Shown: piece after piece, positions 26,875 to 34,771 of the stretch
Position numbering within the stretch: the first letter of the stretch is position 1
How the letters are laid out: each line of letters opens with the position of its first letter
Assembly (NCBI GenBank): GCA_003343905.1
Contig: QAKI01000052.1
Coordinates: 13,003 to 77,002, forward strand
Length of the DNA: 64,000 nt
Reading direction: 5' to 3'
Source of the DNA: Subdoligranulum variabile
Lineage (GTDB): Bacteria; Bacillota; Clostridia; Oscillospirales; Ruminococcaceae
Notes under the pieces: generated by a model
What the model was told of the DNA's origin: nothing
Seen by the model: only the letters and a program-made list of their open reading frames with translations
Databases searched by the model: none
Translations under genes and position numbers: made by a program

Positions 26875-27951
26875 TTATGGGGCAACGGGGATCGTGAAGT
26901 AAAATTCGACGCCGCCGGGGCGGTTGGCCGCGCCGTAGGGCAGCCCCTGCATCGAAAGCACCTGCGCGACGATGGCAAGCCCCAGCCCGGAACCGCTGTA
27001 CCGGGCGTTTTTGTCCCGGTAGAACTTGGACCATATCTTCGGCAGGTCGCTTTCCGGGATCGGCGGGCCTTCGTCAAAGACCGAGAAATGCAGCGCGCCG
27101 TCCTGTTCCCGCAGCGAAAGTCTGAGCGTGCCGCCCGGCCGGACGTTCTTTTTCGCGTTGAGGATCAGGTTATTCAGCACCTGTTCCATCCGCGCCTTGT
27201 CCACCTGCACGCAGACGGGGCGTTCGGGCAGTTCATACTCCAAAACAAAGTCGGCGCCCGGGGCGTCGGCCAGCAGGCGGCCCGCCACCGTTTCGGCCAG
27301 TTCCACAAAGTCGAACCGCTCCGGCCGCAGGCGGGCGGCGCCGTTTTCCAGCGCCGAAAGGTCCAGCAGCGTCGTGATCAGGCGGTTCATTCGCTCGGTC
27401 TCGTCCACGATGACTTCGGCGTATTTCTGCCGCCTGGCCGCGTCGGGTTCGTCCTGCAATCCTTCGGCGTAGGCCCGTATGACGCCCAACGGCGTTTTCA
27501 TCTCGTGGGAAAGGCTGTCCACCAGTTCCTTGCGCTCCGCCAGCAGGTGTTTTTCGCGCTCCACGTCCTGTTCCAGCCGGGCGTTCGCGTCCTGCAACTG
27601 CGCAAGGGCCTGCTGCAAGTTCTGCGCCATCGTGTTGAGGTTCCGGGACAGTTCCCCGAATTCATCTCTCGTCTGGACCCGGCAGGGGGCCGAAAAATCC
27701 AGCCGCGCCATTTTGCGGGCGGCCGCGCTGAGCGCGTCCACCGGACGGGAGATGCAGCGGCCCATCCAGTGGTCCACCGCCAGCACCACCGCCGTGACGA
27801 AGCACAGCCACACCCAGAACGCGGCGTCCGGGGCCAGGGGCAGGCGGGTGGACGCCACATAGGAAACAATGAGCACGATGCCCGCCAGCTTGGTGGCCAT
27901 CAGGATCTTTTTGCGGACCGTCCGCAGCGTGAAACATTCCCGCAGCTTCAT
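26875..27951 (-). CDS. Sensor histidine kinase with short external loop
   Basis: A 358-residue kinase. Two helices (about residues 15-33 and 45-63) are joined by a loop of roughly a dozen residues, so there is no real external sensor domain. A HAMP segment (CISRPVDALSAAARKMA) and a coiled coil follow. The DHp box SLSHEMKTPLGVI holds the phospho-His, and the ATPase domain has N box NLILNAKKN and G boxes YSGSGLGLAIV. The short loop fits kinases that sense through the membrane or a partner ABC transporter. The gene overlaps the regulator by 4 bases and precedes an exporter operon. Confidence 0.9.
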   Translation of the reverse strand: MKLRECFTLRTVRKKILMATKLAGIVLIVSYVASTRLPLAPDAAFWVWLCFVTAVVLAVDHWMGRCISRPVDALSAAARKMARLDFSAPCRVQTRDEFGELSRNLNTMAQNLQQALAQLQDANARLEQDVEREKHLLAERKELVDSLSHEMKTPLGVIRAYAEGLQDEPDAARRQKYAEVIVDETERMNRLITTLLDLSALENGAARLRPERFDFVELAETVAGRLLADAPGADFVLEYELPERPVCVQVDKARMEQVLNNLILNAKKNVRPGGTLRLSLREQDGALHFSVFDEGPPIPESDLPKIWSKFYRDKNARYSGSGLGLAIVAQVLSMQGLPYGAANRPGGVEFYFTIPVAP

Positions 27952-28616
27952 ACCGACGCCTCGAATTTGTAGCCCGACCGGATCAGGGTGACGATGTGGC
28001 GGCCCTCGTCCCCCAGCTTTTGGCGCAGGGTCTTGATGTGGGTGTCCACCGTGCGGGTGGTGCCCGCAAAATCATAGCCCCAGATCCGGTTCAGCAGTTG
28101 TTCCCGGCTGAAGATATGGCCGGGGTTCGCCATAAAAAATTGCAGCAGTTCATACTCCTTGTGGGTCAGCGCGACCGGCTGCCCGTCCACAAAGACCTGG
28201 CGGGCGGCGGGCAGCAGCGTGATCTTGCCCGCGTTGACGGCCTCGCCCGGCAGCGCGGCCGAACGGCGCAGCAGCGCGTTGACTTTGGCCAGCAGCACGC
28301 GCGGGCTGAACGGCTTGGTCATATAATCGTCGGCGCCAAGGCCGTAGCCTTTGAGTTCGTCCTCCTCGCTGCCGCGGGCGGTCAGGATGATGATGGGCAG
28401 GCCGCTCATCTCCCGCGCCACCTTGCAGACCGAGAAACCGTCCAGATGCGGCATCATCAGGTCCAGGATCATCAGGTCCATGGGGGTGTTTTTCAGCATC
28501 ATCAGGGCGTCCACGCCGTCGTCCGCCGTAAAGCAGGTGTGCCCGCCCCGCCGCATAAAGTCGGCAATGATGCCCTGCATATTCTTTTCATCTTCCACGA
28601 TCAAAAGATTCGCCAT
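27948..28616 (-). CDS. OmpR-family response regulator
   Basis: A 222-residue regulator. The receiver domain has the acidic pair in IVEDEKN (residues 6-12), the phospho-acceptor Asp in DLMILDLMMPHLDG, and Thr and Lys in ILTARG and YMTKPF. The C-terminal winged helix ends with FAGTTRTVDTHIKTLRQKLG (recognition helix) and IRSGYKFE. The start is placed at 28616 (MANLLIVEDE); a longer frame is unnecessary. It is co-transcribed with the kinase from a promoter just upstream and likely binds the TTCAC repeats at 26775-26812. Confidence 0.94.
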   Translation of the reverse strand: MANLLIVEDEKNMQGIIADFMRRGGHTCFTADDGVDALMMLKNTPMDLMILDLMMPHLDGFSVCKVAREMSGLPIIILTARGSEEDELKGYGLGADDYMTKPFSPRVLLAKVNALLRRSAALPGEAVNAGKITLLPAARQVFVDGQPVALTHKEYELLQFFMANPGHIFSREQLLNRIWGYDFAGTTRTVDTHIKTLRQKLGDEGRHIVTLIRSGYKFEASV

Positions 28617-28649
28617 GGCGATGCGCTCCCTTCCGTCTGTATCATCCCC

Positions 28650-28678
28650 ATTATAACGGCAAACCGCGCAAAAGGCAA
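28650..28678 (-). promoter_or_regulatory. Promoter of the two-component operon
   Basis: TTGCCT (28673-28678), a 17-bp spacer and TATAAT (28650-28655) on the minus strand, 34 bases upstream of the regulator start. Confidence 0.75.
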
Positions 28679-28686
28679 TTTGCGGC

Positions 28687-28737
28687 GCAAAAAAGCCGGG
28701 GCGACACGGCAAAGCGCCATGCCGCCCCGGCAGCGTG
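28687..28737 (-). terminator. Terminator of the GH2 gene
   Basis: GCCGGGGCGGCATGGCG with a partially complementary partner ending CCGGC is followed by TTTTTTG on the minus strand. Confidence 0.75.
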
Positions 28738-28755
28738 CAGATCATGCCGCGGGGG

Positions 28756-31545
28756 TCAGTCCAGCATCAGGCGGAAGGAAGTTTCCCAGTCCCGTTCGCC
28801 GCACAGGCGGTAGGGTTCCTCCACATCGGTGCCCCAACTGTCGATGCCGCCCACGCCGCGCACGGCCCCCAGCACCGTCACATTGGTGCGGCCGGTGGCG
28901 GGCAGTTCTTCAGTGTGCTGGGCCGCTTCCAGTTCCTGCGCCGTGTTGGGCAGGGCGCTGAACGCGAAGGGCGCGCCGCAGCTTTGCAGTTCCAGCGCGG
29001 CGGCGGCACGGCCGCGGCTGTCCCGCTGCTGCAGCACCGCGCGGCGGGTGCCCATATGCACGCCGCCGTCCTGCGGGACCAGATGCGGCTCGATGTGGGG
29101 CGTTTCCTCCCAGCAGCCGAACTCCGCGCCCTTATAGCGGTCGGGGTAGGTTTCGCCCGAAAGGCCGGTCCAGCGGGTGGCCGCCACGGGGGCCGCCGTC
29201 TGGAACCGCACGCCGAAGCAGGGCAGTTCCGGCGCGCCGGGCACGCCGTGGTAGACCGCGTCCACCTTCAGCGCGCCTTTGTTTTCCACCGTATAGGTCA
29301 CTTCCACCGCGGCGTCCGGCACAGTGGGCAGGGCGAAGCGGTAGCGCAGGGCCACCTGCTGTTCGCTCTTTTCGAGGATTTCCGGCTGCGGGGCTTTTGC
29401 CAAAGCGTCGGCGGCCAGCCAGGCCGCGCTGCGCTGGGCAAAGCCGCAGCCCCGGTCGTTGTCGGTGGAAGCGCGCCACAGCGCCGGGCGGGGCGCGCGC
29501 CACAGCCATTCGGTCCCCCGCACCCGCAGCGAAACGGGGCCGCCCTCGGTGTAGGAGAACAAAATTTCAAACCCGTCGCCCCGCACGCCCAGGTTACCGT
29601 CGCCCTCCACGACGGTCAGGGGCCGGGCCGGGCGGGCCTGCCACTGGGCGGCCAGGTCGCCGTCGGCGGCGCGGGCAGCCGCAGCGTTGCGGGCGTCCTG
29701 CGCGGCGCGGGCCGCCGCATCGGCGTACCAGTAGCGGACTTCCTGCATGGCGGGCTTTTCGGCGCCGTCGGCATAGACGATGCCGTTGCCGCTGAAATTA
29801 TAATCGGTGGTGCGCTCGCCAAAGTCGCCGCCGTAGCCCATGGCCCGCCGCCCGCAGGCGTCGCTGTGCCAGAGGGCCTGGTCCATGTAGTCCCAGATGA
29901 AGCCGCCCTGATACTGGGGGTATTCTTCGGCCAGGCGGATATAGCTTTCCATGCCGCCCAGGCTGTTGCCCATATCGTGCATATACTCGCAGAGGATGAA
30001 GGGCTTGGCCGGTTTGGATTCCAGATAGGCCCGGATCTCCTCCGGCTTGGCGTACATCCGGCTCTCCATATCGCTGATGCGGTCGAAGGCGCGGTTATGG
30101 AACACGCCCTCGTAGTGTACCAGCCGTCCGGGGTCCTGCGCGTGGAAGAAGTCGCTCATCGCCAGAATGTCCTCGCCCGCGTAGCTTTCGTTGCCGCAGG
30201 ACCAGATCAGCACGGCGGCGTGGTTCTTGTCCCGCTCGAACATGCTGCGCGCGCGGTCCACCACGCAGTCCCGCCATTCGGGCAGGCTGCCGGGCACGTT
30301 CCAGCTCGGTTCCACCGCGCCCAGCTTCTGCCAGCTTCCGTGGCTTTCCAGGTTGGCTTCGTCGATCATATAGATGCCGTTTTCATCGCACAGGTCGTAC
30401 CACAGGCTCTGGTCCGGGTAGTGGCAGGTGCGCACGGCGTTGATGTTGTTGCGGCGCAGCACCGCCATGGCGGCGTGCATATCCTCCGGGCCGATGGCGC
30501 GGCCTTTTTCGGCGCTCCATTCATGGCGGTTGACGCCGTTGAACACCACCCGTTCGCCGTTCAGGCACATAATGCCGTCGATCATCTCAAAGCGGCGGAA
30601 GCCGATGTTGTAGGGCACGACCTCCTGCACGGCGCCCGCGGCGTCGGTCACGGTCAGCAGCGCATGGTACAGCGTGGGGTTGGCGTGGCTCCAGGGCTGC
30701 ACGCCCTCCAGTTCCAGCGTGTCGCCGGTGACCGGCCCGTCATAGAGGGCATAGCCCTCGCCGTCGGTCAGGCGCAGATGCACCGACGCGCCCGCCGTTT
30801 CGCCTTCCAGTTTCAGGCGGGGGGTCAGGGTGCCGGTGGTGTTGTCGGCTTCCAGCCCGGCCTGCAGCCACAGGTCGGCCAGATGCACCCTGGGCTTGGC
30901 GTAGAGGTAGACCGGGCGGAAGATGCCCGAAAAACGGAAGAAGTCCTGATCTTCCAGCCAGGAAGCACTGCACCGCTTGTGTACCTCGGCACAGATGCGG
31001 TTGACGCCGTCGTGCAGGTAGGGCGTCAGCTCAAACTCCGAGGGGGTGAAGGTATCCTCGGCATAGCCGACGAAGGCGCCGTTGCACCACAGGTAGAGCG
31101 CCTGTTCCACGCCCTGGAAGCTGATGCAGACCCGCTGGCCCCGCAGCCCTTCGTCCAGCGTGAACTCCTTCACATAGCTGCCCACCGGCGCATGGTCCCA
31201 GTCGATCTGCGGCGGGCGCAGGGCGGCGCGGCCGTCCCAGGGGTAGAGGGTGTTGGTGTACTGCACCTGGCCGTAGCCCTGCAGTTCGATGTGCCCGGGC
31301 ACGGCGATGGTCCCGAAGGCCGAGAGGTCCGCCCCCTCCTGCCAGAAATCCGCCGGGCGGGCGGCGGGGCATTCGCTCCAGGCAAAGCGCCATTCCCCGT
31401 CCAGGCTTTGGCGCAGGCTGGAACGGCGGGCGGCGGCTTCCTCCGGGGTGCGGTAGGCTACATGGTCGGAATGGGCATCCAGCCGGTTGACGGCGAACAC
31501 GGTGGGGTCGGTCAGCCAGCAGAGTTTGGGTTCTTTGGCGGTCAT
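28756..31545 (-). CDS. GH2 beta-galactosidase (LacZ-like)
   Basis: A 929-residue enzyme with the five-domain LacZ arrangement: jelly-roll sugar-binding domain, two immunoglobulin-like domains around the TIM barrel, and a C-terminal beta-sandwich. The acid/base Glu is in LIWSCGNESYAG, the nucleophile Glu in FILCEYMHDMGNSLGG, and NRHEWSAEKG/HYPDQSLWYDLCDE are typical barrel motifs. It hydrolyses beta-galactosides such as lactose, in the cytoplasm (no signal peptide). The start at 31545 has GAAAGGAGCCTGACC upstream. It is monocistronic with its own promoter. No lactose transporter is nearby. Confidence 0.9.
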   Translation of the reverse strand: MTAKEPKLCWLTDPTVFAVNRLDAHSDHVAYRTPEEAAARRSSLRQSLDGEWRFAWSECPAARPADFWQEGADLSAFGTIAVPGHIELQGYGQVQYTNTLYPWDGRAALRPPQIDWDHAPVGSYVKEFTLDEGLRGQRVCISFQGVEQALYLWCNGAFVGYAEDTFTPSEFELTPYLHDGVNRICAEVHKRCSASWLEDQDFFRFSGIFRPVYLYAKPRVHLADLWLQAGLEADNTTGTLTPRLKLEGETAGASVHLRLTDGEGYALYDGPVTGDTLELEGVQPWSHANPTLYHALLTVTDAAGAVQEVVPYNIGFRRFEMIDGIMCLNGERVVFNGVNRHEWSAEKGRAIGPEDMHAAMAVLRRNNINAVRTCHYPDQSLWYDLCDENGIYMIDEANLESHGSWQKLGAVEPSWNVPGSLPEWRDCVVDRARSMFERDKNHAAVLIWSCGNESYAGEDILAMSDFFHAQDPGRLVHYEGVFHNRAFDRISDMESRMYAKPEEIRAYLESKPAKPFILCEYMHDMGNSLGGMESYIRLAEEYPQYQGGFIWDYMDQALWHSDACGRRAMGYGGDFGERTTDYNFSGNGIVYADGAEKPAMQEVRYWYADAAARAAQDARNAAAARAADGDLAAQWQARPARPLTVVEGDGNLGVRGDGFEILFSYTEGGPVSLRVRGTEWLWRAPRPALWRASTDNDRGCGFAQRSAAWLAADALAKAPQPEILEKSEQQVALRYRFALPTVPDAAVEVTYTVENKGALKVDAVYHGVPGAPELPCFGVRFQTAAPVAATRWTGLSGETYPDRYKGAEFGCWEETPHIEPHLVPQDGGVHMGTRRAVLQQRDSRGRAAAALELQSCGAPFAFSALPNTAQELEAAQHTEELPATGRTNVTVLGAVRGVGGIDSWGTDVEEPYRLCGERDWETSFRLMLD

Positions 31546-31586
31546 GGTCAGGCTCCTTTCTGTGAGCGGCACGTTTTGTCCTTACC

Positions 31587-31615
31587 AGTGTACCGCCTTG
31601 CGGGCCTGGACGCAA
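31587..31615 (-). promoter_or_regulatory. Promoter of the GH2 gene
   Basis: TTGCGT (31610-31615), a 17-bp spacer and TACACT (31587-31592) on the minus strand. Confidence 0.6.
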
Positions 31616-31661
31616 TACCCGTTTTCAAATTATTTTTGCGGAAAGTTTTCGGCGGATTTCA

Positions 31662-31690
31662 TTGCATTTCACAACCAATAGTTGTAAAAT
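31662..31690 (+). promoter_or_regulatory. Promoter with operator-like dyad upstream of the terminase pair
   Basis: TTGCAT (31662-31667) and TAAAAT (31685-31690) are 17 bp apart. The dyad ACAAC-CAATA-GTTGT (31671-31685) fills the spacer, a position suited to a repressor. Confidence 0.55.
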
Positions 31691-31742
31691 CACGGTACAG
31701 CCCCGGCACAGGGCCGGGCGCTGCCATACTGGGAAAGGGGGC

Positions 31743-31943
31743 ATGCCATGCGTGTGTGAACTGACGCCGGAACGTGTGCTGGGGGAACTGGCCGCCATCG
31801 CCTTTGCCGAGCCCGGCGCGGGCAGCGGCAGCGGGGCCGTCAAGGTGGCGGACAAGCTGCGCGCCCTGGAAATGCTGTACAAGCACCTGGGCCTGGGCGA
31901 CGGCCAGACCGGCGAAGGGGTGGTCATCGTGGATGAAAGCTGA
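31743..31943 (+). CDS. Short terminase small-subunit-like protein
   Basis: A 66-residue protein. The C-terminal half, KVADKLRALEMLYKHLGLGDG, matches the conserved tail of phage terminase small subunits (KAxEMLxKHLG). Full-length small subunits are usually over 140 residues with an N-terminal helix-turn-helix for DNA recognition; that part is absent. AAGGGGGC precedes the ATG. Its stop lies 27 bases before the large-subunit gene. It may be a trimmed remnant or an adaptor working with another DNA-binding protein. Confidence 0.65.
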   Translation: MPCVCELTPERVLGELAAIAFAEPGAGSGSGAVKVADKLRALEMLYKHLGLGDGQTGEGVVIVDES

Positions 31944-31970
31944 CGCGCGCAAAAAAGGAGGGACTGACCC

Positions 31971-33215
31971 ATGCGCATACAACTCAAACAGGTGATCCCG
32001 CCGGTGTTCTGGCCGGTGCACCAGTCCGTGCGCAGCGGCGCCGTGCGGGAGGTGGTCGCCAAGGGCGGGCGCGGTTCGGGCAAGTCCAGCTATCTTTCGC
32101 TGGAATTGGTCTATGAACTGCTGCGCCACCCGGACTGCCACGCCGTGGTGCTGCGCAAGGTGGCGGGCACGCTGCGCAACAGCGTGTACAATCAGATCGT
32201 GTGGGCCATCGGCGCGCTGGGGTGCGCGCCCTACTTCCGCTGCACGGTCAGCCCGATGGAATGCACCTACCTGCCCACGGGGCAGAAGATCCTGTTTTTC
32301 GGCCTGGACGATGCGGGCAAGCTCAAAAGTTTGAAGGTGCCGTTCGGCGCTGTGGGGCTTTGTTGGTTTGAGGAGCTGGACCAGTTCGACGGGCCGGAGG
32401 AAGTACGCAGCGTGGAGCAGAGCATCCTGCGCGGCGGGGACTGGACGCTGACGCTCAAGAGTTTCAATCCCCCGGCCATGGCCCGCAGCTGGGTGAACCG
32501 CTACGCGCTGGAAACACGCCCCGGCAAGCTGGTGCATCATTCCACCTACCGCGACCTGCCGCGGGAATTTTTGGGCGAGCGGTTCTGGGCCGACGCCGAG
32601 CATTTGCAGCGGTCCAACCCCGACGCCTACCGGCACGAGTACGGCGGCGAGGTGGTGGGCAGCGGCGCTGCGGTGTTCGACAACCTGTGCCTGCGCGCCG
32701 TGCCGGACGAGGAGATCGCCGCGCTGGACCGGCTGTACCACGGGGTGGACTGGGGCTGGTACCCCGACCCCTGGGCCTACAACGCCGTAAGCTACGACCC
32801 GGCGCGGCGCACGCTGGTGATCTTTGACGAGCTGACCCGCACGCGCACGCCCAACCGGGACACCGCCCGCCTGCTGCTGGAACGGGGCGTGGGCGGCGAT
32901 GAGGGCGGCCCGCTGACCGCCGACGCGGCCGAGCCGAAATCCTGCGCCGACTACCGTGCCGCGGGGCTGCCCTGCCGCGCGGCGCTGAAAGGCCCCGGCA
33001 GCCTGCGCCAGAGCATGAAGTGGCTGCAGGGGCTAGCGGCCATCGTCATCGACCCGGCGCGCTGCCCGGCCACGGCGGCGGAATTCAGCGAGTATGAGTA
33101 CGAGCGCGACCCCCACACCGGCGAAGTGCTGCCCGGCTACCCCGACGTGAACAATCACCACATCGATGCGGTGCGCTACGCGGTGGAAAGCATCTGGCGG
33201 CGGCGCGGGGCGTAA
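31971..33215 (+). CDS. Phage terminase large subunit (PBSX type), isolated
   Basis: A 414-residue DNA-packaging motor. The ATPase domain has Walker A KGGRGSGKSSY (about residues 31-41), Walker B VGLCWFEELDQF and coupling motif TLKSFNPP. The nuclease domain has acidic residues in YHGVDWGWYPDP, ADAAEPKSCADYRAAG and NNHHIDAVRYAVE. All key motifs look intact, with no frameshift. AAGGAGGGACTGACCC gives a strong ribosome-binding site. No portal, capsid, tail, integrase or lysis genes flank it, so it is a solitary remnant or a domesticated module. Base composition matches the host. Confidence 0.9.
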   Translation: MRIQLKQVIPPVFWPVHQSVRSGAVREVVAKGGRGSGKSSYLSLELVYELLRHPDCHAVVLRKVAGTLRNSVYNQIVWAIGALGCAPYFRCTVSPMECTYLPTGQKILFFGLDDAGKLKSLKVPFGAVGLCWFEELDQFDGPEEVRSVEQSILRGGDWTLTLKSFNPPAMARSWVNRYALETRPGKLVHHSTYRDLPREFLGERFWADAEHLQRSNPDAYRHEYGGEVVGSGAAVFDNLCLRAVPDEEIAALDRLYHGVDWGWYPDPWAYNAVSYDPARRTLVIFDELTRTRTPNRDTARLLLERGVGGDEGGPLTADAAEPKSCADYRAAGLPCRAALKGPGSLRQSMKWLQGLAAIVIDPARCPATAAEFSEYEYERDPHTGEVLPGYPDVNNHHIDAVRYAVESIWRRRGA

Positions 33216-33225
33216 CTTTGTCAAA

Positions 33226-33399
33226 AGGGGCAACACTCGCCCACGGCAATTGCCTAAGGCTCGTGTTTCCCCTCTTTGAAATCCCCTTCGACAAAATTTT
33301 GCGGCAAATCGCGCACTCGGCCCACGGGCCTTGCACACTCTTGCCGCAAAATTTTCCTGTATGTGTTGCCAGCGTCGGCACATGTCCGCCGCTGGCAAC
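33226..33399 (+). ncRNA. Structured element copy B after the terminase gene
   Basis: Three successive hairpins. The first is an imperfect stem, 33230-33276, around the palindrome GGCAATTGCC. The second is a perfect 15-bp stem of AAAATTTTGCGGCAA (33293-33307) with 33341-33355. The third is a perfect 9-bp stem (33365-33373 with 33391-33399) around the core GTCGGCACATGTCCGCC. The last hairpin shares its core with copies A and C but has an unrelated stem. ATTTTTA follows. No ORF is credible here. Confidence 0.6.
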
Positions 33400-33428
33400 G
33401 GATTTTTACCATTTGTTGACAGTCTGAA

Positions 33429-33461
33429 CGTCCCCGCCAGCGGCGGGGACGGTTTTCTTTT
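33429..33461. terminator. Bidirectional terminator between terminase and YczE-like gene
   Basis: CGTCCCCGCC pairs with GGCGGGGACG around AG(C), followed by GTTTTCTTTTT on the plus strand. Confidence 0.85.
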
Positions 33462-33467
33462 TATCGT

Positions 33468-34127
33468 TTACCGGCTGGTCATGCCGGTGGCAGCCAGCAG
33501 CGGGCGGCGGCAGAGGGCGTTGAACCCGGCGATGGCCCGGCCCACCCCCACCATAGAGAGCAGCGTTCCCAGCCCCACGCCCAGCAGCACATCGCCCAGG
33601 CAGAACCCCAGCAGCAGCGACACCGCCACGCAGCCGATGTCGAAGCAGTTTTTGCAGAAGCCCAGTTCCCGCCCGGTGACCCGCGCGATGGTCCCCACGA
33701 TGCCGTCCCCCGGGTTGGGGATCAACTGCATGGACACCGTCATGGCGGCGCCCGCCCCTGTGAACACGATGGCCGCCGCCAGCAGGGCCAGGTCCGCGGC
33801 CAGCGCGCCGCTCTGGTACGGGATGAGGGCGGCGAACACATTGAGGAACCGGGTGAACACGATGCTCAGGGGGATCTGCAGCAGGTCGGTCCACTGGCGT
33901 TTTTCGCCCTTGATGACGAACTGGGCCGCCACCAGCAGGCAGTACACGGCCAGCGTCAGATTGCCGAAATCCCACCCGGTGGCCTGGCTGAGCGTAAAGG
34001 GCACCGACACGATGGCCGACGCCCCCAGCCCGGTCTTGGTATTCAGCGTAAGGCCCAGCGCCAGCAGCACCATGCCCAACAGGTAGAAGCCCCAGCGGGC
34101 GAAGGTTTGTTGTCTGGTTCGTTCCAT
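33468..34127 (-). CDS. YczE/YitT-like integral membrane protein
   Basis: A 219-residue protein with five or so helices. The segments LGLTLNTKTGLGASAIVSVP, IPNPGDGIVGTIAR and LGDVLLGVGLGTLLSMVGVGR match the YczE/YyaS family of bacterial membrane proteins. In Bacillus, YczE is linked to surfactin production, but the biochemical role of the family is unknown. The start at 34127 has AAGGAG about 9 bases upstream; the longer frame is less likely. It ends at the bidirectional terminator and is monocistronic. Confidence 0.8.
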   Translation of the reverse strand: MERTRQQTFARWGFYLLGMVLLALGLTLNTKTGLGASAIVSVPFTLSQATGWDFGNLTLAVYCLLVAAQFVIKGEKRQWTDLLQIPLSIVFTRFLNVFAALIPYQSGALAADLALLAAAIVFTGAGAAMTVSMQLIPNPGDGIVGTIARVTGRELGFCKNCFDIGCVAVSLLLGFCLGDVLLGVGLGTLLSMVGVGRAIAGFNALCRRPLLAATGMTSR

Positions 34128-34301
34128 CCTTTTCCACTCCTTATCCACTATGTAAGGATATACCCGTGCAGCCAAAATGTCAATTTGGAACGGCGCGGGG
34201 CGTAATTCGTTTGACAGGCGCGGCGGTTTTTGCTATACTTCCTCATTAAGAACCATCGGAAAACCAAAGCGTTTTTCCAAACGGATCGGAGGAAATATCG
34301 G

Positions 34302-34691
34302 ATGAAAACTGCCCTTAAAGTCGTTTCTATTCTGGATCTTTTCAGCGGCATCATGGTCGCGTTCTCGGCTGTGGCGTACATCTTCCTGTTTGCCGCGGCG
34401 CTGGCTTCCGGCGCGCAGGGCGAAGTCGGCGCCGTCGTGCTGGGCATCGTGCTGATGGTGGCCACCAGCGTGCTGGAGATCGTCTGCTGCGTCATGGGCC
34501 TGCGGGCCGTGCGGGACCCCCGCCAGGCCATGCCCGCCGTCATGCTGGGCGGCATTTCGCTGCTGTTCGCGCTGTTCTCTCTGGCGACGGCGTTCTCGCT
34601 GGTAGGCCTGCTGCAATGCCTGATCCCCGCCATCTACTTTACCTGCGCGCTGGGGCTGAAAAACCGCGCCAACCAGGACTCTCTGCACTAA
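34302..34691 (+). CDS. Four-helix membrane protein of unknown function
   Basis: A 129-residue protein with four hydrophobic helices at about residues 7-35, 42-66, 78-96 and 97-117 and short loops. The third loop has GLRAVRDPRQAMP. CGGAGGAAATATCGG precedes the ATG at 34302. A strong terminator follows within 60 bases, so it is expressed alone. Topology is like small DUF4064-type membrane proteins but the family is not certain. Confidence 0.65.
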   Translation: MKTALKVVSILDLFSGIMVAFSAVAYIFLFAAALASGAQGEVGAVVLGIVLMVATSVLEIVCCVMGLRAVRDPRQAMPAVMLGGISLLFALFSLATAFSLVGLLQCLIPAIYFTCALGLKNRANQDSLH

Positions 34692-34708
34692 AAATTATCA
34701 CAACAAAA

Positions 34709-34752
34709 GGCCGCGGGGCGTACCGAATGGTACGCCCCGCGGTTTTTATTTT
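34709..34752 (+). terminator. Terminator of the four-helix protein gene
   Basis: CCGCGGGGCGTACC pairs with GGTACGCCCCGCGG around GAAT, followed by TTTTTATTTTTT. Confidence 0.95.
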
Positions 34753-34771
34753 TTGCGGTCGCGGCTGTCCG

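Noticed and set aside
28735..31764. A 1009-codon plus-strand open frame
   Set aside because: It lies antisense to the clear GH2 gene with all catalytic motifs; long antisense frames are expected in GC-rich DNA. Protein is low-complexity His/Gly/Ala-rich.
31743..33215. Complete prophage
   Set aside because: Only terminase genes are present; flanking genes are a host GH2 enzyme and a YczE-like protein, with no att-like repeats seen.
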